A DNA stretch of 64,000 nt from Sporosarcina luteola (GTDB lineage Bacteria > Bacillota > Bacilli > Bacillales_A > Planococcaceae). A program made the position numbers and the translations under genes. The DNA is taken from positions 1-64,000 of the forward strand of contig NZ_JAMBOK010000002.1 of assembly GCF_023715585.1 (NCBI RefSeq), read 5' to 3'. How positions within the stretch are numbered: position 1 is the first letter of the stretch; each line of letters starts with the position of its first letter. This document shows positions 11,696 to 20,918 of this stretch, in pieces. The notes below the pieces were generated by a model that was not told where the DNA came from, did not search any database, and saw only the letters and a program-made list of their open reading frames with translations.

Positions 11696-12466
11696 TTGAA
11701 GAAAAGAGCCGCGTTATTACTTATGCTGACAGTAGTGTCAGTATTCCTTGCCGGATGTTCGGAATTCAATCAACCGATATATGATACGAGCGAAGGTTTT
11801 TGGAATAAATACATTGTCTGGCCGATTGTGTCCTTGATCGTCACGTTCAAAGACTTATTAGGAACATATGGATTAGGAATTATAGCTGTAACGATCATTA
11901 TTCGACTCATCTTGCTGCCGTTAATGATCAAACAAGCGCAAAACTCAAAGCGGATGCAGCAAATGCAGCCGATTCTCGCCGGATTGAAAGAGAAATATAA
12001 ATCGAAGGATGCTGTGACACAGCAAAAATACCGTGAAGAAATGCAAAGAGTGATGACGGAGCAGAAAATCAATCCTGCCGCAGGATGTCTGCCTGTATTG
12101 ATTCAAATGCCAATCGTCATCGGACTTTATCATGCCATCAGCAGAATGAATGCCACTCCGGAAATCGAAATCGGGAATTTCCTTTGGTTCGAACTTGCTA
12201 CTCCGAGCATTACGCTGGCTGTCGTCGCTGGACTCATGCAGTTCGTCGTTTTGCGGACAGGCCCGGCAATGGATAATCCGCAAATGAAGACGATGATGTA
12301 TATCATGCCTTTCATGATTATGATTTTCGGTACATTCCTGCCGGCAGCATTAGCACTTTATTGGGTTATCGGTAATATCATTTCAATTATCCAGAATATT
12401 TTCATTTACAAACCATTTAAGAAAGAAGAAGTGGCACCTGTAAAAGTAGGAGGGAAACGGAAATGA
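11696..12466 (+). CDS. spoIIIJ: Membrane protein insertase YidC/SpoIIIJ
   Basis: A 256-residue YidC/Oxa1 family insertase, which places membrane proteins with or without SecYEG. In Bacillus this paralogue is also needed for forespore sigma-G activation. A lipoprotein signal ends in LAGC with Cys21. Five membrane segments follow. The conserved hydrophilic groove arginine is in IIIRLILLPLMIKQ. The start is TTG after GGGGGAAACGA. It overlaps the next gene, jag, by the four bases ATGA, which marks translational coupling as in other Firmicutes. Confidence 0.95.
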   Translation: MKKRAALLLMLTVVSVFLAGCSEFNQPIYDTSEGFWNKYIVWPIVSLIVTFKDLLGTYGLGIIAVTIIIRLILLPLMIKQAQNSKRMQQMQPILAGLKEKYKSKDAVTQQKYREEMQRVMTEQKINPAAGCLPVLIQMPIVIGLYHAISRMNATPEIEIGNFLWFELATPSITLAVVAGLMQFVVLRTGPAMDNPQMKTMMYIMPFMIMIFGTFLPAALALYWVIGNIISIIQNIFIYKPFKKEEVAPVKVGGKRK

Positions 12467-13263
12467 AAAAGATAACGCGAAAAGGGGCGACAGTGGATGC
12501 TGCGATTAAGGCGGCACTACAAGAGCTCAATGTCACGCGTACTGATGTGGAAGTCGAAATTATGGATGCCGGAAAAAAAGGATTTCTCGGCTTTGGGGCA
12601 AGGGACGCCGAAGTAGCCGTCACGTTAAAGGAAACAAGTAAGCCATCTGAGAAAAGAGAATCAGCCAAAGAAGAACCCGCATCGACGGTTGAATCTACAA
12701 TTCCGGCCCAGCCTTCATTACCGCCAAGTGTAGAAGAATCGGTGGTCGAGGCTGTTGAACTGGCAATGCAAACGATTGAGTCGGAAGGTGAAAGTCCGGC
12801 TATGTCGGATGAACAGGCGATTAACGAAACGAAAGCCTATGTGACGGAAATCGCCAAGGCGATGGGAATCGACGATCTAGTCGTCAAGCACGAAATGAAT
12901 GGGAAATATCTTTCATTCCAACTTGATAGTGAGAAAGCTGCATTCCTAATCGGCAAACGTGGTCAAACATTAAACGCTTTGCAGCAACTGGCCCAGCTCG
13001 TCGCCAACAAGTCGTCCGAACAATTTAAAGTCGTACGTCTGGACGTAGGCGACTACCGTGAACGCCGAGAACAATCATTGGAGCAATTCGCGGAGCGGAT
13101 GGCAGACCAGGCCGTCCGAAATGGAAGAAAAGTTCAACTTGAACCAATGCCTTCCTATGAAAGGAAAGTCATTCATAACGCTTTATCAAACCGATTGGAC
13201 ATCGAAACGTATTCGGAAGGAACGGATCCGAACCGGTACCTCGTCATTGAGCCGATCATCTAA
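12463..13263 (+). CDS. jag: RNA-binding protein Jag/KhpB
   Basis: A 266-residue protein with an N-terminal Jag domain (residues 1-50, KKGFLGFGARDAEV), an acidic low-complexity linker (about 60-125), a KH domain with GKRGQTLNALQQL (about 166-180) and a C-terminal R3H domain (PMPSYERKVIHNAL, about 228-241). Homologues (KhpB/EloR) bind RNA and influence cell elongation and division; SpoIIIJ-Jag pairing is conserved. It overlaps spoIIIJ by four bases and is followed by a strong terminator. The family is certain; its exact targets here are unknown. Confidence 0.95.
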   Translation: MKKITRKGATVDAAIKAALQELNVTRTDVEVEIMDAGKKGFLGFGARDAEVAVTLKETSKPSEKRESAKEEPASTVESTIPAQPSLPPSVEESVVEAVELAMQTIESEGESPAMSDEQAINETKAYVTEIAKAMGIDDLVVKHEMNGKYLSFQLDSEKAAFLIGKRGQTLNALQQLAQLVANKSSEQFKVVRLDVGDYRERREQSLEQFAERMADQAVRNGRKVQLEPMPSYERKVIHNALSNRLDIETYSEGTDPNRYLVIEPII

Positions 13264-13267
13264 TCTG

Positions 13268-13295
13268 AACCCCGTGAACTGATCACGGGGTTTTT
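13268..13295 (+). terminator. jag terminator
   Basis: AACCCCGTGA (13268-13277) pairs with TCACGGGGTT (13283-13292), followed by a T run. It closes the rpmH-jag group. Confidence 0.9.
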
Positions 13296-13342
13296 ATGTG
13301 CGTTGAAATACTGTTTTCTAAGAGTGAAGAGGGAAGGTGACA

Positions 13343-13434
13343 CTGGGATAAAAGTCCCGAAACGAGCATAAGCCTCCTCAACTCGCGCATAACTCAGCCA
13401 AACTCGAGCATAACTTCTTCAAAATCGAGCAAAA
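13343..13434. repeat. Tandem degenerate array, exact 21-bp period
   Basis: The motif CGAGCATAA occurs at 13363, 13384 (CGCGCATAA), 13405 and 13426 (CGAGCAAAA), each exactly 21 bp from the last. A weaker copy is at 13343 (CTGGGATAA). The bases between copies are not conserved. The reverse complement, TTATGCTCG, matches the motif of the 20-bp array at 26728-26867. It lies between the jag terminator and mnmE and has no coding potential. Confidence 0.75.
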
Positions 13435-13460
13435 CTTTTCACATCTCCCCGTAAGATAAC

Positions 13461-13554
13461 TTATCCACATTTTTTTAGCCCGATAACTATGAGAACGATT
13501 GGATTTGTGGTATTATATGTTGTCAGATAGTCAAGTTAAAACAGGTTATCCACA
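13461..13554. promoter_or_regulatory. Two DnaA boxes upstream of mnmE
   Basis: Perfect TTATCCACA boxes are at 13461-13469 and 13546-13554, flanking a TATTAT -10-like element near 13511. They lie about 3 kb from oriC, immediately before the mnmE start. DnaA binding upstream of this gene (trmE/thdF) has been reported in B. subtilis as I recall, so direct DnaA control is plausible. Confidence 0.6.
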
Positions 13555-13585
13555 TGTGGGCAACCGAGTTAGGAAGGTGAAGAAT

Positions 13586-14971
13586 TTGCATTTTGATACA
13601 ATAGCCGCCATATCGACTCCAATGGGGGAAGGGGCTATCGCCATCGTCCGGCTTAGTGGAGATGAGGCTATCGGCATTGCAGATCGAATTTTTCGTTCTC
13701 CGTCAGGGAAAAAACTTGCGGATGAACAATCACATACAATCCATTATGGACATTTGATAGACCCGCCCACGGGGGAAACTGTCGAGGAAGTCATGGTATC
13801 CATCATGAAAGCTCCGAAAACATTCACCCGTGAAGACGTTGTCGAAGTGAACTGCCACGGAGGCGTGGTGGCGGTGAACCGCGTCCTCAACCTAGTGTTG
13901 AAAGAAGGTGCTCGCCTTGCGGAACCGGGCGAGTTTTCCAAGCGTGCATTTCTGAATGGCCGCATCGATCTCTCGCAGGCGGAAGCAGTCATGGATTTAA
14001 TCCGTGCAAAAACGGACCGGGCAATGAATGTTGCGTTGAATCAAATGGAAGGCAAGCTTTCCAAGCTGATTGGCGAACTGCGGCAGGCGCTTCTTGAAAC
14101 ATTAGCGCAAGTCGAAGTGAATATTGATTACCCGGAATATGACGACGTCGAAGAAGTGACGATCCCACTCATGATTGAAAAAGGAACATGGGTGAAAGAA
14201 GAAATTGAAAAGCTTCTTCGCACTTCATCTCAAGGAAAAATTCTGCGTGAAGGATTATCCACGGTCATTGTCGGAAGACCGAACGTCGGAAAATCTTCCT
14301 TGCTGAACAGCCTCGTTCAGGAGAATAAGGCGATTGTCACCGATATTGCAGGGACGACTCGTGATATCATAGAGGAATACGTGAATGTCAGAGGAGTGCC
14401 GCTGCGTCTCGTAGATACGGCCGGCATCCGGGAGACGGAGGATATCGTCGAGCGGATCGGGGTTGAAAGATCCCGTCAAGTTCTAAAGGAAGCGGATCTT
14501 ATCTTGCTTGTCCTCAATAGTTCCGAGCCGCTTACGGAAGAGGATATCCGTCTTTTCGAAGCGACAGAAGGAATGGACATGATCGTCGTCATCAACAAAA
14601 CCGACCTGCCTCAAAAAATCGATATGCAGCAAGTGAGTGAATTTGCTGGCAGCAGTTCGATCGTCACAACATCGATCCTCAAGGAAGAAGGCATTGATGA
14701 ATTGGAAGAAGCGATCGCCAAGCTATTTTTCGAGGGGACACTTGAAGCGGGAGATTTAACATATGTGTCCAATGCGAGACATATCGCATTGCTTCACAAA
14801 GCGCATACATCCATTAAGGATGCCTTGTCCGCTGCAGAGGGAGGCGTGCCTGTCGACATGATTCAAATCGATGTTACGCGCACGTGGGAGCTCCTAGGCG
14901 AAATCGTCGGCGACACCGTCCAAGACAGCCTCATCAACCAGTTGTTCTCTCAGTTTTGTTTAGGTAAATAA
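13586..14971 (+). CDS. mnmE: tRNA modification GTPase MnmE
   Basis: MnmE, 461 residues, works with MnmG to build the 5-(carboxymethyl)aminomethyl group on wobble uridine 34 of certain tRNAs. The N-terminal folate-binding domain begins [22 protein letters not shown]. The GTPase domain shows [12 protein letters not shown], the IAGTTRD switch, DTAG and NKTD. The C-terminus ends FCLGK, the invariant cysteine motif. The TTG at 13586 was chosen because AAGGTG precedes it and it gives the family start; the frame is open further upstream through the DnaA-box region. It is followed by an insertion-like repeat before mnmG. Confidence 0.97.
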   Translation: MHFDTIAAISTPMGEGAIAIVRLSGDEAIGIADRIFRSPSGKKLADEQSHTIHYGHLIDPPTGETVEEVMVSIMKAPKTFTREDVVEVNCHGGVVAVNRVLNLVLKEGARLAEPGEFSKRAFLNGRIDLSQAEAVMDLIRAKTDRAMNVALNQMEGKLSKLIGELRQALLETLAQVEVNIDYPEYDDVEEVTIPLMIEKGTWVKEEIEKLLRTSSQGKILREGLSTVIVGRPNVGKSSLLNSLVQENKAIVTDIAGTTRDIIEEYVNVRGVPLRLVDTAGIRETEDIVERIGVERSRQVLKEADLILLVLNSSEPLTEEDIRLFEATEGMDMIVVINKTDLPQKIDMQQVSEFAGSSSIVTTSILKEEGIDELEEAIAKLFFEGTLEAGDLTYVSNARHIALLHKAHTSIKDALSAAEGGVPVDMIQIDVTRTWELLGEIVGDTVQDSLINQLFSQFCLGK

Positions 14972-15030
14972 TATATAAACCAGTTGGTGAACGATATATT
15001 ATTGAACGTACTTTTTAAAGCTACAGCTCC

Positions 15031-15227
15031 TGTTGCTTGTAGTGCAGGTGCGAGCCTCCTGCGAAAGCCGTCACGAAGAACGGCTTTTGCGAGCAAAAGC
15101 ATAGCGTTGCGAGCACCGGATGTAGAATTTCTGCACAGAACGCAGAAATTCTACAAATCGAACCCTACGCAGTTCGATTGGCTCAAGCCATGCCCGCGGA
15201 AAGCGAGTACCGAAACGAAAAGCAACA
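15031..15227. repeat. Composite palindromic element between mnmE and mnmG
   Basis: The element is bounded by inverted ends TGTTGCTT (15031-15038) and AAGCAACA (15220-15227). Inside are a perfect 14-bp hairpin, TGTAGAATTTCTGC (15121-15134) with GCAGAAATTCTACA (15142-15155), a smaller ATCGAAC/GTTCGAT hairpin, and an AAGCCGT/ACGGCTT hairpin. Its right part, AAGCCATGCCCGCGGAAAGCG, is nearly identical to the repeat at 25265-25361. The 337-base gap holds nothing else. It is a Bacillales-type REP or MITE-like repeat, by inference. Confidence 0.75.
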
Positions 15228-15308
15228 TTGTCTTTTGAAAATATGAATTTCTTTTGCTTGTTTTATTATAGACACGGAAAATTTAACTAGTAGGAAGGAT
15301 GAACGAAC

Positions 15309-17198
15309 ATGCCACAATTTGAAGCAGGCACGTTCGATTGTATAGTTATCGGAGCAGGGCATGCCGGCGTTGAAGCGGCATTGGCTTCTGCAAAGATGGG
15401 TGCATCGACATTGGTGCTGACAATGAATCTTGATATGATCGCTTTCATGCCATGCAATCCTTCACTCGGAGGTCCCGCAAAAGGGATTGTCGTACGTGAA
15501 ATTGACGCGCTTGGCGGTGCGATGGGGAAAGTGATTGATAAAACACATATCCAAATGCGGATGTTGAATACAGGGAAAGGACCAGCTGTCCGTGCACTTC
15601 GCGCACAAGCTGATAAAGTCCTTTACCAACAAGAAATGAAACGCGTCCTTGAAGAACAGGAAAACTTGACGCTCCATCAAGGAGTTGTTGAAGAATTGAT
15701 CGTCGAGGATGGCGAAGTTAAAGGGCTTGTTACGCAAATCGGGGCAATCTACCGTGCGAAAACGGTCATCATTACGACGGGAACTTTCCTTCGCGGGGAA
15801 GTCATTATCGGCGACTTGAAATATTCAAGCGGTCCGAACAATCAAATGCCGGCAATCAAGCTTGCCGAAAATCTGCACGAACTTGGATTGGAAACAATTC
15901 GATTCAAGACAGGAACACCTCCGCGAATCAACGGAAATACAATTGATTACAGTAAAACGGAAATTCAACCAGGCGACGACGTGCCTCGTGCATTCAGTTA
16001 TGAAACGACGCAATTCATCATGGACCAACTTCCTTGCTGGTTAACCTATACCACACCGAGGACACATGAAATTATTAATGAAAATCTTCATCTTTCCCCG
16101 ATGTATTCAGGTATGATTAAAGGGAAGGGGCCAAGCTATTGCCCTTCAATTGAAGACAAGATCGTCCGTTTTGCGGATAAATCGCGCCATCAGATTTTCT
16201 TGGAACCAGAAGGGCGAAACACGAAAGAGTTTTATGTCCAAGGGCTTTCAACAAGCCTGCCGGAACACGTTCAACGAAGGTTGATCGAAAGTGTCCCGGG
16301 TCTGGAAAAAGCGGAAATGATGCGTGCAGGATATGCGATTGAATATGATTCAATCATTCCGACGCAGCTCCGGCCGACACTCGAAACGAAAAAAATTAAA
16401 AATCTCTATACAGCTGGGCAAATCAATGGAACGTCTGGTTATGAAGAAGCTGCTGCCCAAGGAATCATGGCCGGCATCAATGCGGCAAGTAAAGTGCTCG
16501 GCAAGGGAGAAGTCATTCTTGGAAGATCGGATGCTTATATCGGCGTTCTAATCGACGACCTCGTAACAAAAGGAACGAGCGAACCGTATCGCCTTCTTAC
16601 GTCGAGGGCGGAGTACCGTCTCTTGCTGCGCCATGACAATGCTGATATGCGTCTAACGGAAATCGGATACAAACTAGGGATGATCAGTGAAGAGCGTCAC
16701 GAAAAATTCCTTCTCAAGAAGCAGCAAATTGAAGAGGAAATCGAACGACTTCGAAAAGTAACAATCAAACCAAGTGAAGCGGTCCAGGAAATCATCCGTG
16801 AATCCGGTGGAACAGAACTTCGCGAACCGATGAAAGCGGCAGATCTATTAAAACGTCCGGAAATGAAATACGAACAAATTATCACTGTTGTACCGCCGGA
16901 GGAAGAAAAATCCGAAGAAGTGGCGGAGCAAGTCGAAATCTTCATCAAGTACGAAGGCTACATCGAAAAATCCATGCAGCAAGTGGAACGTATGAAGAAG
17001 ATGGAGAACAAAAGAATACCTGAGAACATTGATTACAATGCAATCTCAGGAATTGCCAAGGAAGCGAAAGCGAATTTATCCGCTGTCAGACCGCTATCCA
17101 TTGCGCAGGCGTCAAGGATTTCAGGTGTAAATCCAGCCGACATATCTATCTTGCTCGTCTATATCGAACAAGGAAAAATAGCGAAAATTACTGGTTAA
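15309..17198 (+). CDS. mnmG: tRNA uridine-5-carboxymethylaminomethyl modification enzyme MnmG
   Basis: MnmG (GidA), 629 residues, is the FAD-dependent partner of MnmE in wobble-uridine modification. It has the dinucleotide-binding motif [14 protein letters not shown] at the N-terminus and the family signatures [16 protein letters not shown] and [13 protein letters not shown]. The C-terminal helical region ends [22 protein letters not shown]. The start follows GGAAGGATG. It is separated from mnmE by a palindromic repeat and from rsmG by a terminator. Length equals that of the Bacillus enzyme. Confidence 0.98.
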   Translation: MPQFEAGTFDCIVIGAGHAGVEAALASAKMGASTLVLTMNLDMIAFMPCNPSLGGPAKGIVVREIDALGGAMGKVIDKTHIQMRMLNTGKGPAVRALRAQADKVLYQQEMKRVLEEQENLTLHQGVVEELIVEDGEVKGLVTQIGAIYRAKTVIITTGTFLRGEVIIGDLKYSSGPNNQMPAIKLAENLHELGLETIRFKTGTPPRINGNTIDYSKTEIQPGDDVPRAFSYETTQFIMDQLPCWLTYTTPRTHEIINENLHLSPMYSGMIKGKGPSYCPSIEDKIVRFADKSRHQIFLEPEGRNTKEFYVQGLSTSLPEHVQRRLIESVPGLEKAEMMRAGYAIEYDSIIPTQLRPTLETKKIKNLYTAGQINGTSGYEEAAAQGIMAGINAASKVLGKGEVILGRSDAYIGVLIDDLVTKGTSEPYRLLTSRAEYRLLLRHDNADMRLTEIGYKLGMISEERHEKFLLKKQQIEEEIERLRKVTIKPSEAVQEIIRESGGTELREPMKAADLLKRPEMKYEQIITVVPPEEEKSEEVAEQVEIFIKYEGYIEKSMQQVERMKKMENKRIPENIDYNAISGIAKEAKANLSAVRPLSIAQASRISGVNPADISILLVYIEQGKIAKITG

Positions 17199-17206
17199 CA
17201 TCATGT

Positions 17207-17242
17207 GACTGATGTGGGAATAGTCCGCATCAGTCTTTTTTT
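17207..17242 (+). terminator. mnmG terminator
   Basis: GACTGATGTGG (17207-17217) pairs with CCGCATCAGTC (17225-17235), one G-T pair, followed by seven T residues. Confidence 0.88.
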
Positions 17243-17259
17243 ACAGAAGGAGGATTCGA

Positions 17260-17976
17260 GTGAACGAAGAACAATTTATAGAGGCGTTGAAAGAGCAGGG
17301 GCTACCCCTTACCGATCATCAGCTTCAACAATTCAATAAGTATTTCTACATGCTGGTGGAATGGAATGAAAAAATGAACTTAACAGCGATTACGGATTCG
17401 CCATCTGTTTATCTTAAACATTTTTATGACTCTATTACCGCTGCGTTTTACACGGATTTGACTGGAAATAAATCCATTTGCGATGTAGGTGCAGGTGCTG
17501 GATTTCCGAGCATTCCACTAAAAATTTGTTTTCCGAATTTATCTGTAACAATTGTTGATTCTTTAAATAAACGAATTACTTTCTTGACGGAACTAGCTTC
17601 TGAACTTGAACTTGATAACGTTACGTTCATTCATTCAAGAGCCGAGGACTTCGGGCAAAACCCGAAATACAGAGAAAAGTTTGATATTGTCACCGCACGT
17701 GCCGTTGCTCGTTTATCTGTGCTATCAGAGTTATGCTTACCGCTTGTAAAAGAGGGTGGAATCTTTATTTCCATGAAGGGCGCGGCTGCTGAAGAAGAAT
17801 TAATGGATGCAAAAAAAGCAATCAATGTGTTGGGAGCGGAACTCGTCGAGAAATTTTCTTTCAATTTACCTATGGAGGAAAGCGAAAGAAATATATTCAT
17901 CATGAATAAGGTTAAGAAAACACCTAAGAAATACCCTCGAAAGCCAGGCATCCCAAATAAAACGCCAATCAAATAA
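17260..17976 (+). CDS. rsmG: 16S rRNA 7-methylguanosine methyltransferase RsmG
   Basis: RsmG (GidB), 238 residues, methylates N7 of G527 in 16S rRNA using S-adenosylmethionine. The SAM-binding motif [16 protein letters not shown] is at about residues 70-85. [18 protein letters not shown] is typical of the family. The start is GTG after AAGGAGG. It lies 62 bases after mnmG behind a terminator, so it may have its own promoter. The first perfect parS site of the window begins two bases after its stop. Confidence 0.96.
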   Translation: MNEEQFIEALKEQGLPLTDHQLQQFNKYFYMLVEWNEKMNLTAITDSPSVYLKHFYDSITAAFYTDLTGNKSICDVGAGAGFPSIPLKICFPNLSVTIVDSLNKRITFLTELASELELDNVTFIHSRAEDFGQNPKYREKFDIVTARAVARLSVLSELCLPLVKEGGIFISMKGAAAEEELMDAKKAINVLGAELVEKFSFNLPMEESERNIFIMNKVKKTPKKYPRKPGIPNKTPIK

Positions 17977-17977
17977 T

Positions 17978-17993
17978 TGTTTCACGTGAAACA
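17978..17993. other. parS site 1 (perfect palindrome)
   Basis: TGTTTCACGTGAAACA is a perfect 16-bp palindrome matching the ParB/Spo0J-binding consensus. It sits between rsmG and noc, about 7.4 kb from oriC. Confidence 0.93.
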
Positions 17994-18033
17994 ATATCTC
18001 CTTATTACGAATTCTTATTGGAATGAAAAAAAA

Positions 18034-18064
18034 CACAGGCGCTTGAATTTTTGCGCCTGTCTTT
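18034..18064 (+). terminator. Weak terminator between rsmG and noc
   Basis: CACAGGCGC (18034-18042) pairs with GCGCCTGT (18053-18060). The T-tract is short (CTTTG), while eight A residues precede the stem, so it may terminate more efficiently on the minus strand. Confidence 0.55.
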
Positions 18065-18213
18065 GTACTATCCGCTTATATAGCTGGAACATAATTTTAT
18101 AGTATTGTAATCTCATAGAATTCTACTCTTTAATATGTAGTAAAGAGGATATATAATAGATATGACGAAATAGCTAGTAACGATGAGCAGTTTTGTAAAG
18201 GTGGGTGCCGGCG

Positions 18214-19074
18214 ATGAAAAACACGTTTTCACGGTTTTTTGGTAGTGGAGAAAAAGAACCTGATTTACAGAACAATGATAACACTCCACAAGAGAAAGTC
18301 GATCAAGTAAAAATAGATTTGATTAAACCGAATAAATATCAACCTCGAACTATTTTTTCCGAGGAGAAAATTGAAGAGCTTGCACGTACAATTCATACAC
18401 ATGGTGTAATCCAACCCATTGTCATTAGAAAAAGCGACGACGGTTTTGAAATCATTGCGGGTGAACGTAGATTCCGTGCAATGAAGAAATTAGGTTGGGA
18501 AGAAGTGCCTGCCATTATTCGTAACCTGGATGATAAAGAAACAGCGTCCATTGCATTGATTGAAAACCTGCAGCGTGAGGAATTGACTGCAATCGAAGAA
18601 GCGTATGCTTATGAAAAGTTGTTGGAATTACACGGGTTAACCCAAGAAGCGTTAGCGCAACGACTCGGAAAAGGACAATCCACAGTTGCGAATAAACTAC
18701 GTTTATTAAAGCTTCCGGAGGACATTAAACATAAGATCATGACGAAGGAAATATCCGAAAGGCATGCAAGGGCATTGATTTCCGTCAAGGATCCCGAATT
18801 GCAACATAAGCTGTTTCAAGAAGCAATTGATGAACAGCTCAATGTAAAGCAATTGGAAGAGCGGATTCAGCAAGCATTGAATCCTGTTGAAGAAGAGAAG
18901 GGAAAAAAGAAAGCAGTTAAACGAAAATCGGTAAGCAAGGATGTCAGGATTGCATTAAATACAATTCGTCAGTCATTGGCGCTCGTAACGAAAAGCGGAA
19001 TCGATGTAGTGACAGAAGAAGAAGATGCAGAGGAATTCTATACAATCACTGTTAAAATACCGAAAAAAAAGTAG
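18214..19074 (+). CDS. noc: Nucleoid occlusion protein Noc
   Basis: A 286-residue ParB-family protein. In Bacillus, Noc binds its own DNA sites, spreads with CTP and tethers DNA to the membrane to block division over the nucleoid. The N-terminus [14 protein letters not shown] is the short amphipathic membrane-targeting helix known from Noc. The ParB CTPase motif [12 protein letters not shown] and [14 protein letters not shown] follow, then a helix-turn-helix ([26 protein letters not shown]). The ATG at 18214 is preferred over the GTG at 18205 because AAAGGTGG fits it. It precedes soj-spo0J. Confidence 0.94.
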   Translation: MKNTFSRFFGSGEKEPDLQNNDNTPQEKVDQVKIDLIKPNKYQPRTIFSEEKIEELARTIHTHGVIQPIVIRKSDDGFEIIAGERRFRAMKKLGWEEVPAIIRNLDDKETASIALIENLQREELTAIEEAYAYEKLLELHGLTQEALAQRLGKGQSTVANKLRLLKLPEDIKHKIMTKEISERHARALISVKDPELQHKLFQEAIDEQLNVKQLEERIQQALNPVEEEKGKKKAVKRKSVSKDVRIALNTIRQSLALVTKSGIDVVTEEEDAEEFYTITVKIPKKK

Positions 19075-19112
19075 GAAACAACATAATGTTCTCGTAAAAT
19101 GTGCGAGACGCA

Positions 19113-19142
19113 CTCTTGCTTGAATGAAGCAGGAGTTTTTTT
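19113..19142 (+). terminator. noc terminator
   Basis: CTCTTGCTT pairs with AAGCAGGAG (19127-19135) and is followed by seven T residues. Confidence 0.8.
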
Positions 19143-19265
19143 GTGCTATACAATACCACGGCCAACGTTTTTTTGATAAACTAGTAAAGAGTCATGAAAA
19201 TAGAATGAATCTATTCATTATTGAAGATAACTGTTTGATAGATGAGTGAGAAAGCAGGTGCAAGT

Positions 19266-20027
19266 GTGGGTAAAATTTTAGCCATTGCCAATCAAAAAGG
19301 AGGAGTTGGTAAGACAACCACTTCGGTAAATCTTAGTGCTTGCCTTGCTCATATCGGCAAAAAAGTTCTCTTGATAGATGCCGATCCACAAGGGAATGCG
19401 ACGAGCGGGGTAGGGGTCAATAAAGGGGACGTACATCAATGTATTTACGATATGTTAATTGATGATGTCAATATAAAGGAAGTCATTCATCAGACGAAGA
19501 TGGAAAACTTGGATATCGTTCCGGCAACCATTTCATTGGCTGGGGCAGAAATTGAACTCGTTTCAACAATTTCTAGGGAAGTGCGGATGAAACATGCTAT
19601 TCAAGAGGCGAAGGAATTGTATGATTATATTATCATTGATTGCCCGCCATCTTTAGGATTATTGACTATTAACTCTCTTACAGCTGCAGACTCAGTCGTT
19701 ATCCCGGTGCAATGTGAGTATTACGCATTGGAAGGATTGAGCCAATTACTGAGCACCATCCGACTCGTCCAAAAGCATTTGAATGAAGGCCTCACAATTG
19801 ATGGCGTATTATTAACAATGTTCGATGCAAGGACAAATTTGGGTATTCAAGTCATTGATGAAGTGAAAAAATATTTCCAAGATAAAGTGTACGGAACGAT
19901 TATTCCACGAAATGTAAGATTGAGTGAGGCGCCAAGCCACGGGGAGCCGATCATCATTTATGATTCTAGATCGAGAGGCGCGGAAGTATACTTAGAGCTG
20001 GCAAAGGAAGTGGTGCACAATGGCTAA
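19266..20027 (+). CDS. soj: Chromosome partitioning ATPase Soj (ParA)
   Basis: A 253-residue ParA ATPase that controls DnaA activity and, with Spo0J, origin segregation. The deviant Walker A motif NQKGGVGKTTTSVNL and the downstream DADPQGNATSG are present, as is DCPPSLGLLT. The GTG at 19266 gives the family start MGKILAIANQKGG and has GCAGGTG upstream; an in-frame ATG at 19242 has no ribosome site. Its end overlaps spo0J by eight bases. Length equals B. subtilis Soj (253). Confidence 0.96.
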   Translation: MGKILAIANQKGGVGKTTTSVNLSACLAHIGKKVLLIDADPQGNATSGVGVNKGDVHQCIYDMLIDDVNIKEVIHQTKMENLDIVPATISLAGAEIELVSTISREVRMKHAIQEAKELYDYIIIDCPPSLGLLTINSLTAADSVVIPVQCEYYALEGLSQLLSTIRLVQKHLNEGLTIDGVLLTMFDARTNLGIQVIDEVKKYFQDKVYGTIIPRNVRLSEAPSHGEPIIIYDSRSRGAEVYLELAKEVVHNG

Positions 20028-20856
20028 AGGTCTTGGAAAAGGATTGAACGCTTTATTTCCGGATGAATCGTTAACGAAAGCAGAGTCTATCGAAAATATT
20101 CGATTAAAAAGCATTAAAGTGAATCCGTACCAGCCAAGAAAAATATTTGATGAGAATGCAATCCATGAGTTAAGTGAATCAATCAAGGAGCACGGAATTT
20201 TGCAGCCGATCATTGTCCGTAAAGTAGGGACAATGTATGAAATTGTAGTAGGTGAAAGACGATTCAGAGCTGCTAAAATCGCAGGATTGGCAGAGATTCC
20301 AGCAGTCGTCCGTCAACTGACAGATGAAGAGTCAATGGAATTAGCGATTCTGGAAAACTTGCAACGTGAAGACTTAACACCGATCGAGGAAGCGGAAGCA
20401 TATCAGAAATTAATGGATAACCTAACTCTTACTCAGGAACAATTAGCATTCAGACTAGGTAAAAGTCGCCCGCATATAGCAAACCATATCCGATTGTTAA
20501 GCTTGCCTGAAAAGGTGCGCAACTTAATTACGGATGGAAAACTTTCAATGGGTCATGGACGCACATTGCTCGGGCTCCGAAAGAAGGAGCAAATCTTGTT
20601 GATTGCAGAAAAAACAATCAACGAAGGATTGAATGTGCGTCAACTGGAGAAGCTAGTCCATAAACTGAATGAAAATGTTCCACGTGAAACAAAACCGGAA
20701 AAGAAAAATATATTCCTGGAAGAGCAGGAGTCTCATTTGAGGGAATATTTCGGCACCAACGTGACGATAAAGAAATCAAAGAACAAAGGTAAAATCGAGA
20801 TCGAGTTTTTCACGGAAGAGGATCTTGAAAGAATCCTAGAACTATTGAATGAATAA
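20020..20856 (+). CDS. spo0J: Chromosome partitioning protein Spo0J (ParB)
   Basis: ParB, 278 residues, binds parS, spreads as a CTP-dependent clamp and loads condensin at the origin. The N-terminus MAKGLGKGLNALFP is the Soj-interacting segment. The CTP-binding GERRFRAAKIAG, the ENLQREDLTPIEEAEAY motif and the parS-reading helix-turn-helix (TQEQLAFRLGKSRPHIANHI) follow, then a C-terminal dimer domain. Its own gene carries a parS site at 20676-20691, as in B. subtilis. It overlaps soj by eight bases and ends in a strong terminator. Confidence 0.97.
   Translation: MAKGLGKGLNALFPDESLTKAESIENIRLKSIKVNPYQPRKIFDENAIHELSESIKEHGILQPIIVRKVGTMYEIVVGERRFRAAKIAGLAEIPAVVRQLTDEESMELAILENLQREDLTPIEEAEAYQKLMDNLTLTQEQLAFRLGKSRPHIANHIRLLSLPEKVRNLITDGKLSMGHGRTLLGLRKKEQILLIAEKTINEGLNVRQLEKLVHKLNENVPRETKPEKKNIFLEEQESHLREYFGTNVTIKKSKNKGKIEIEFFTEEDLERILELLNE
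20676..20691. other. parS site 2, inside spo0J
   Basis: TGTTCCACGTGAAACA is identical to the classical B. subtilis parS sequence and, as there, lies within the spo0J coding region. Confidence 0.95.
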
Positions 20857-20860
20857 GCCT

Positions 20861-20898
20861 ATACCTATTTTGCTTGCTGCAAAATAGGTATTATTTTT
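20861..20898 (+). terminator. spo0J terminator
   Basis: ATACCTATTTTGC (20861-20873) and GCAAAATAGGTAT (20879-20891) form a perfect 13-bp stem with a 5-base loop, followed by a T-rich tail. Confidence 0.9.
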
Positions 20899-20918
20899 AC
20901 AGATGGAAGTGAAAAACG

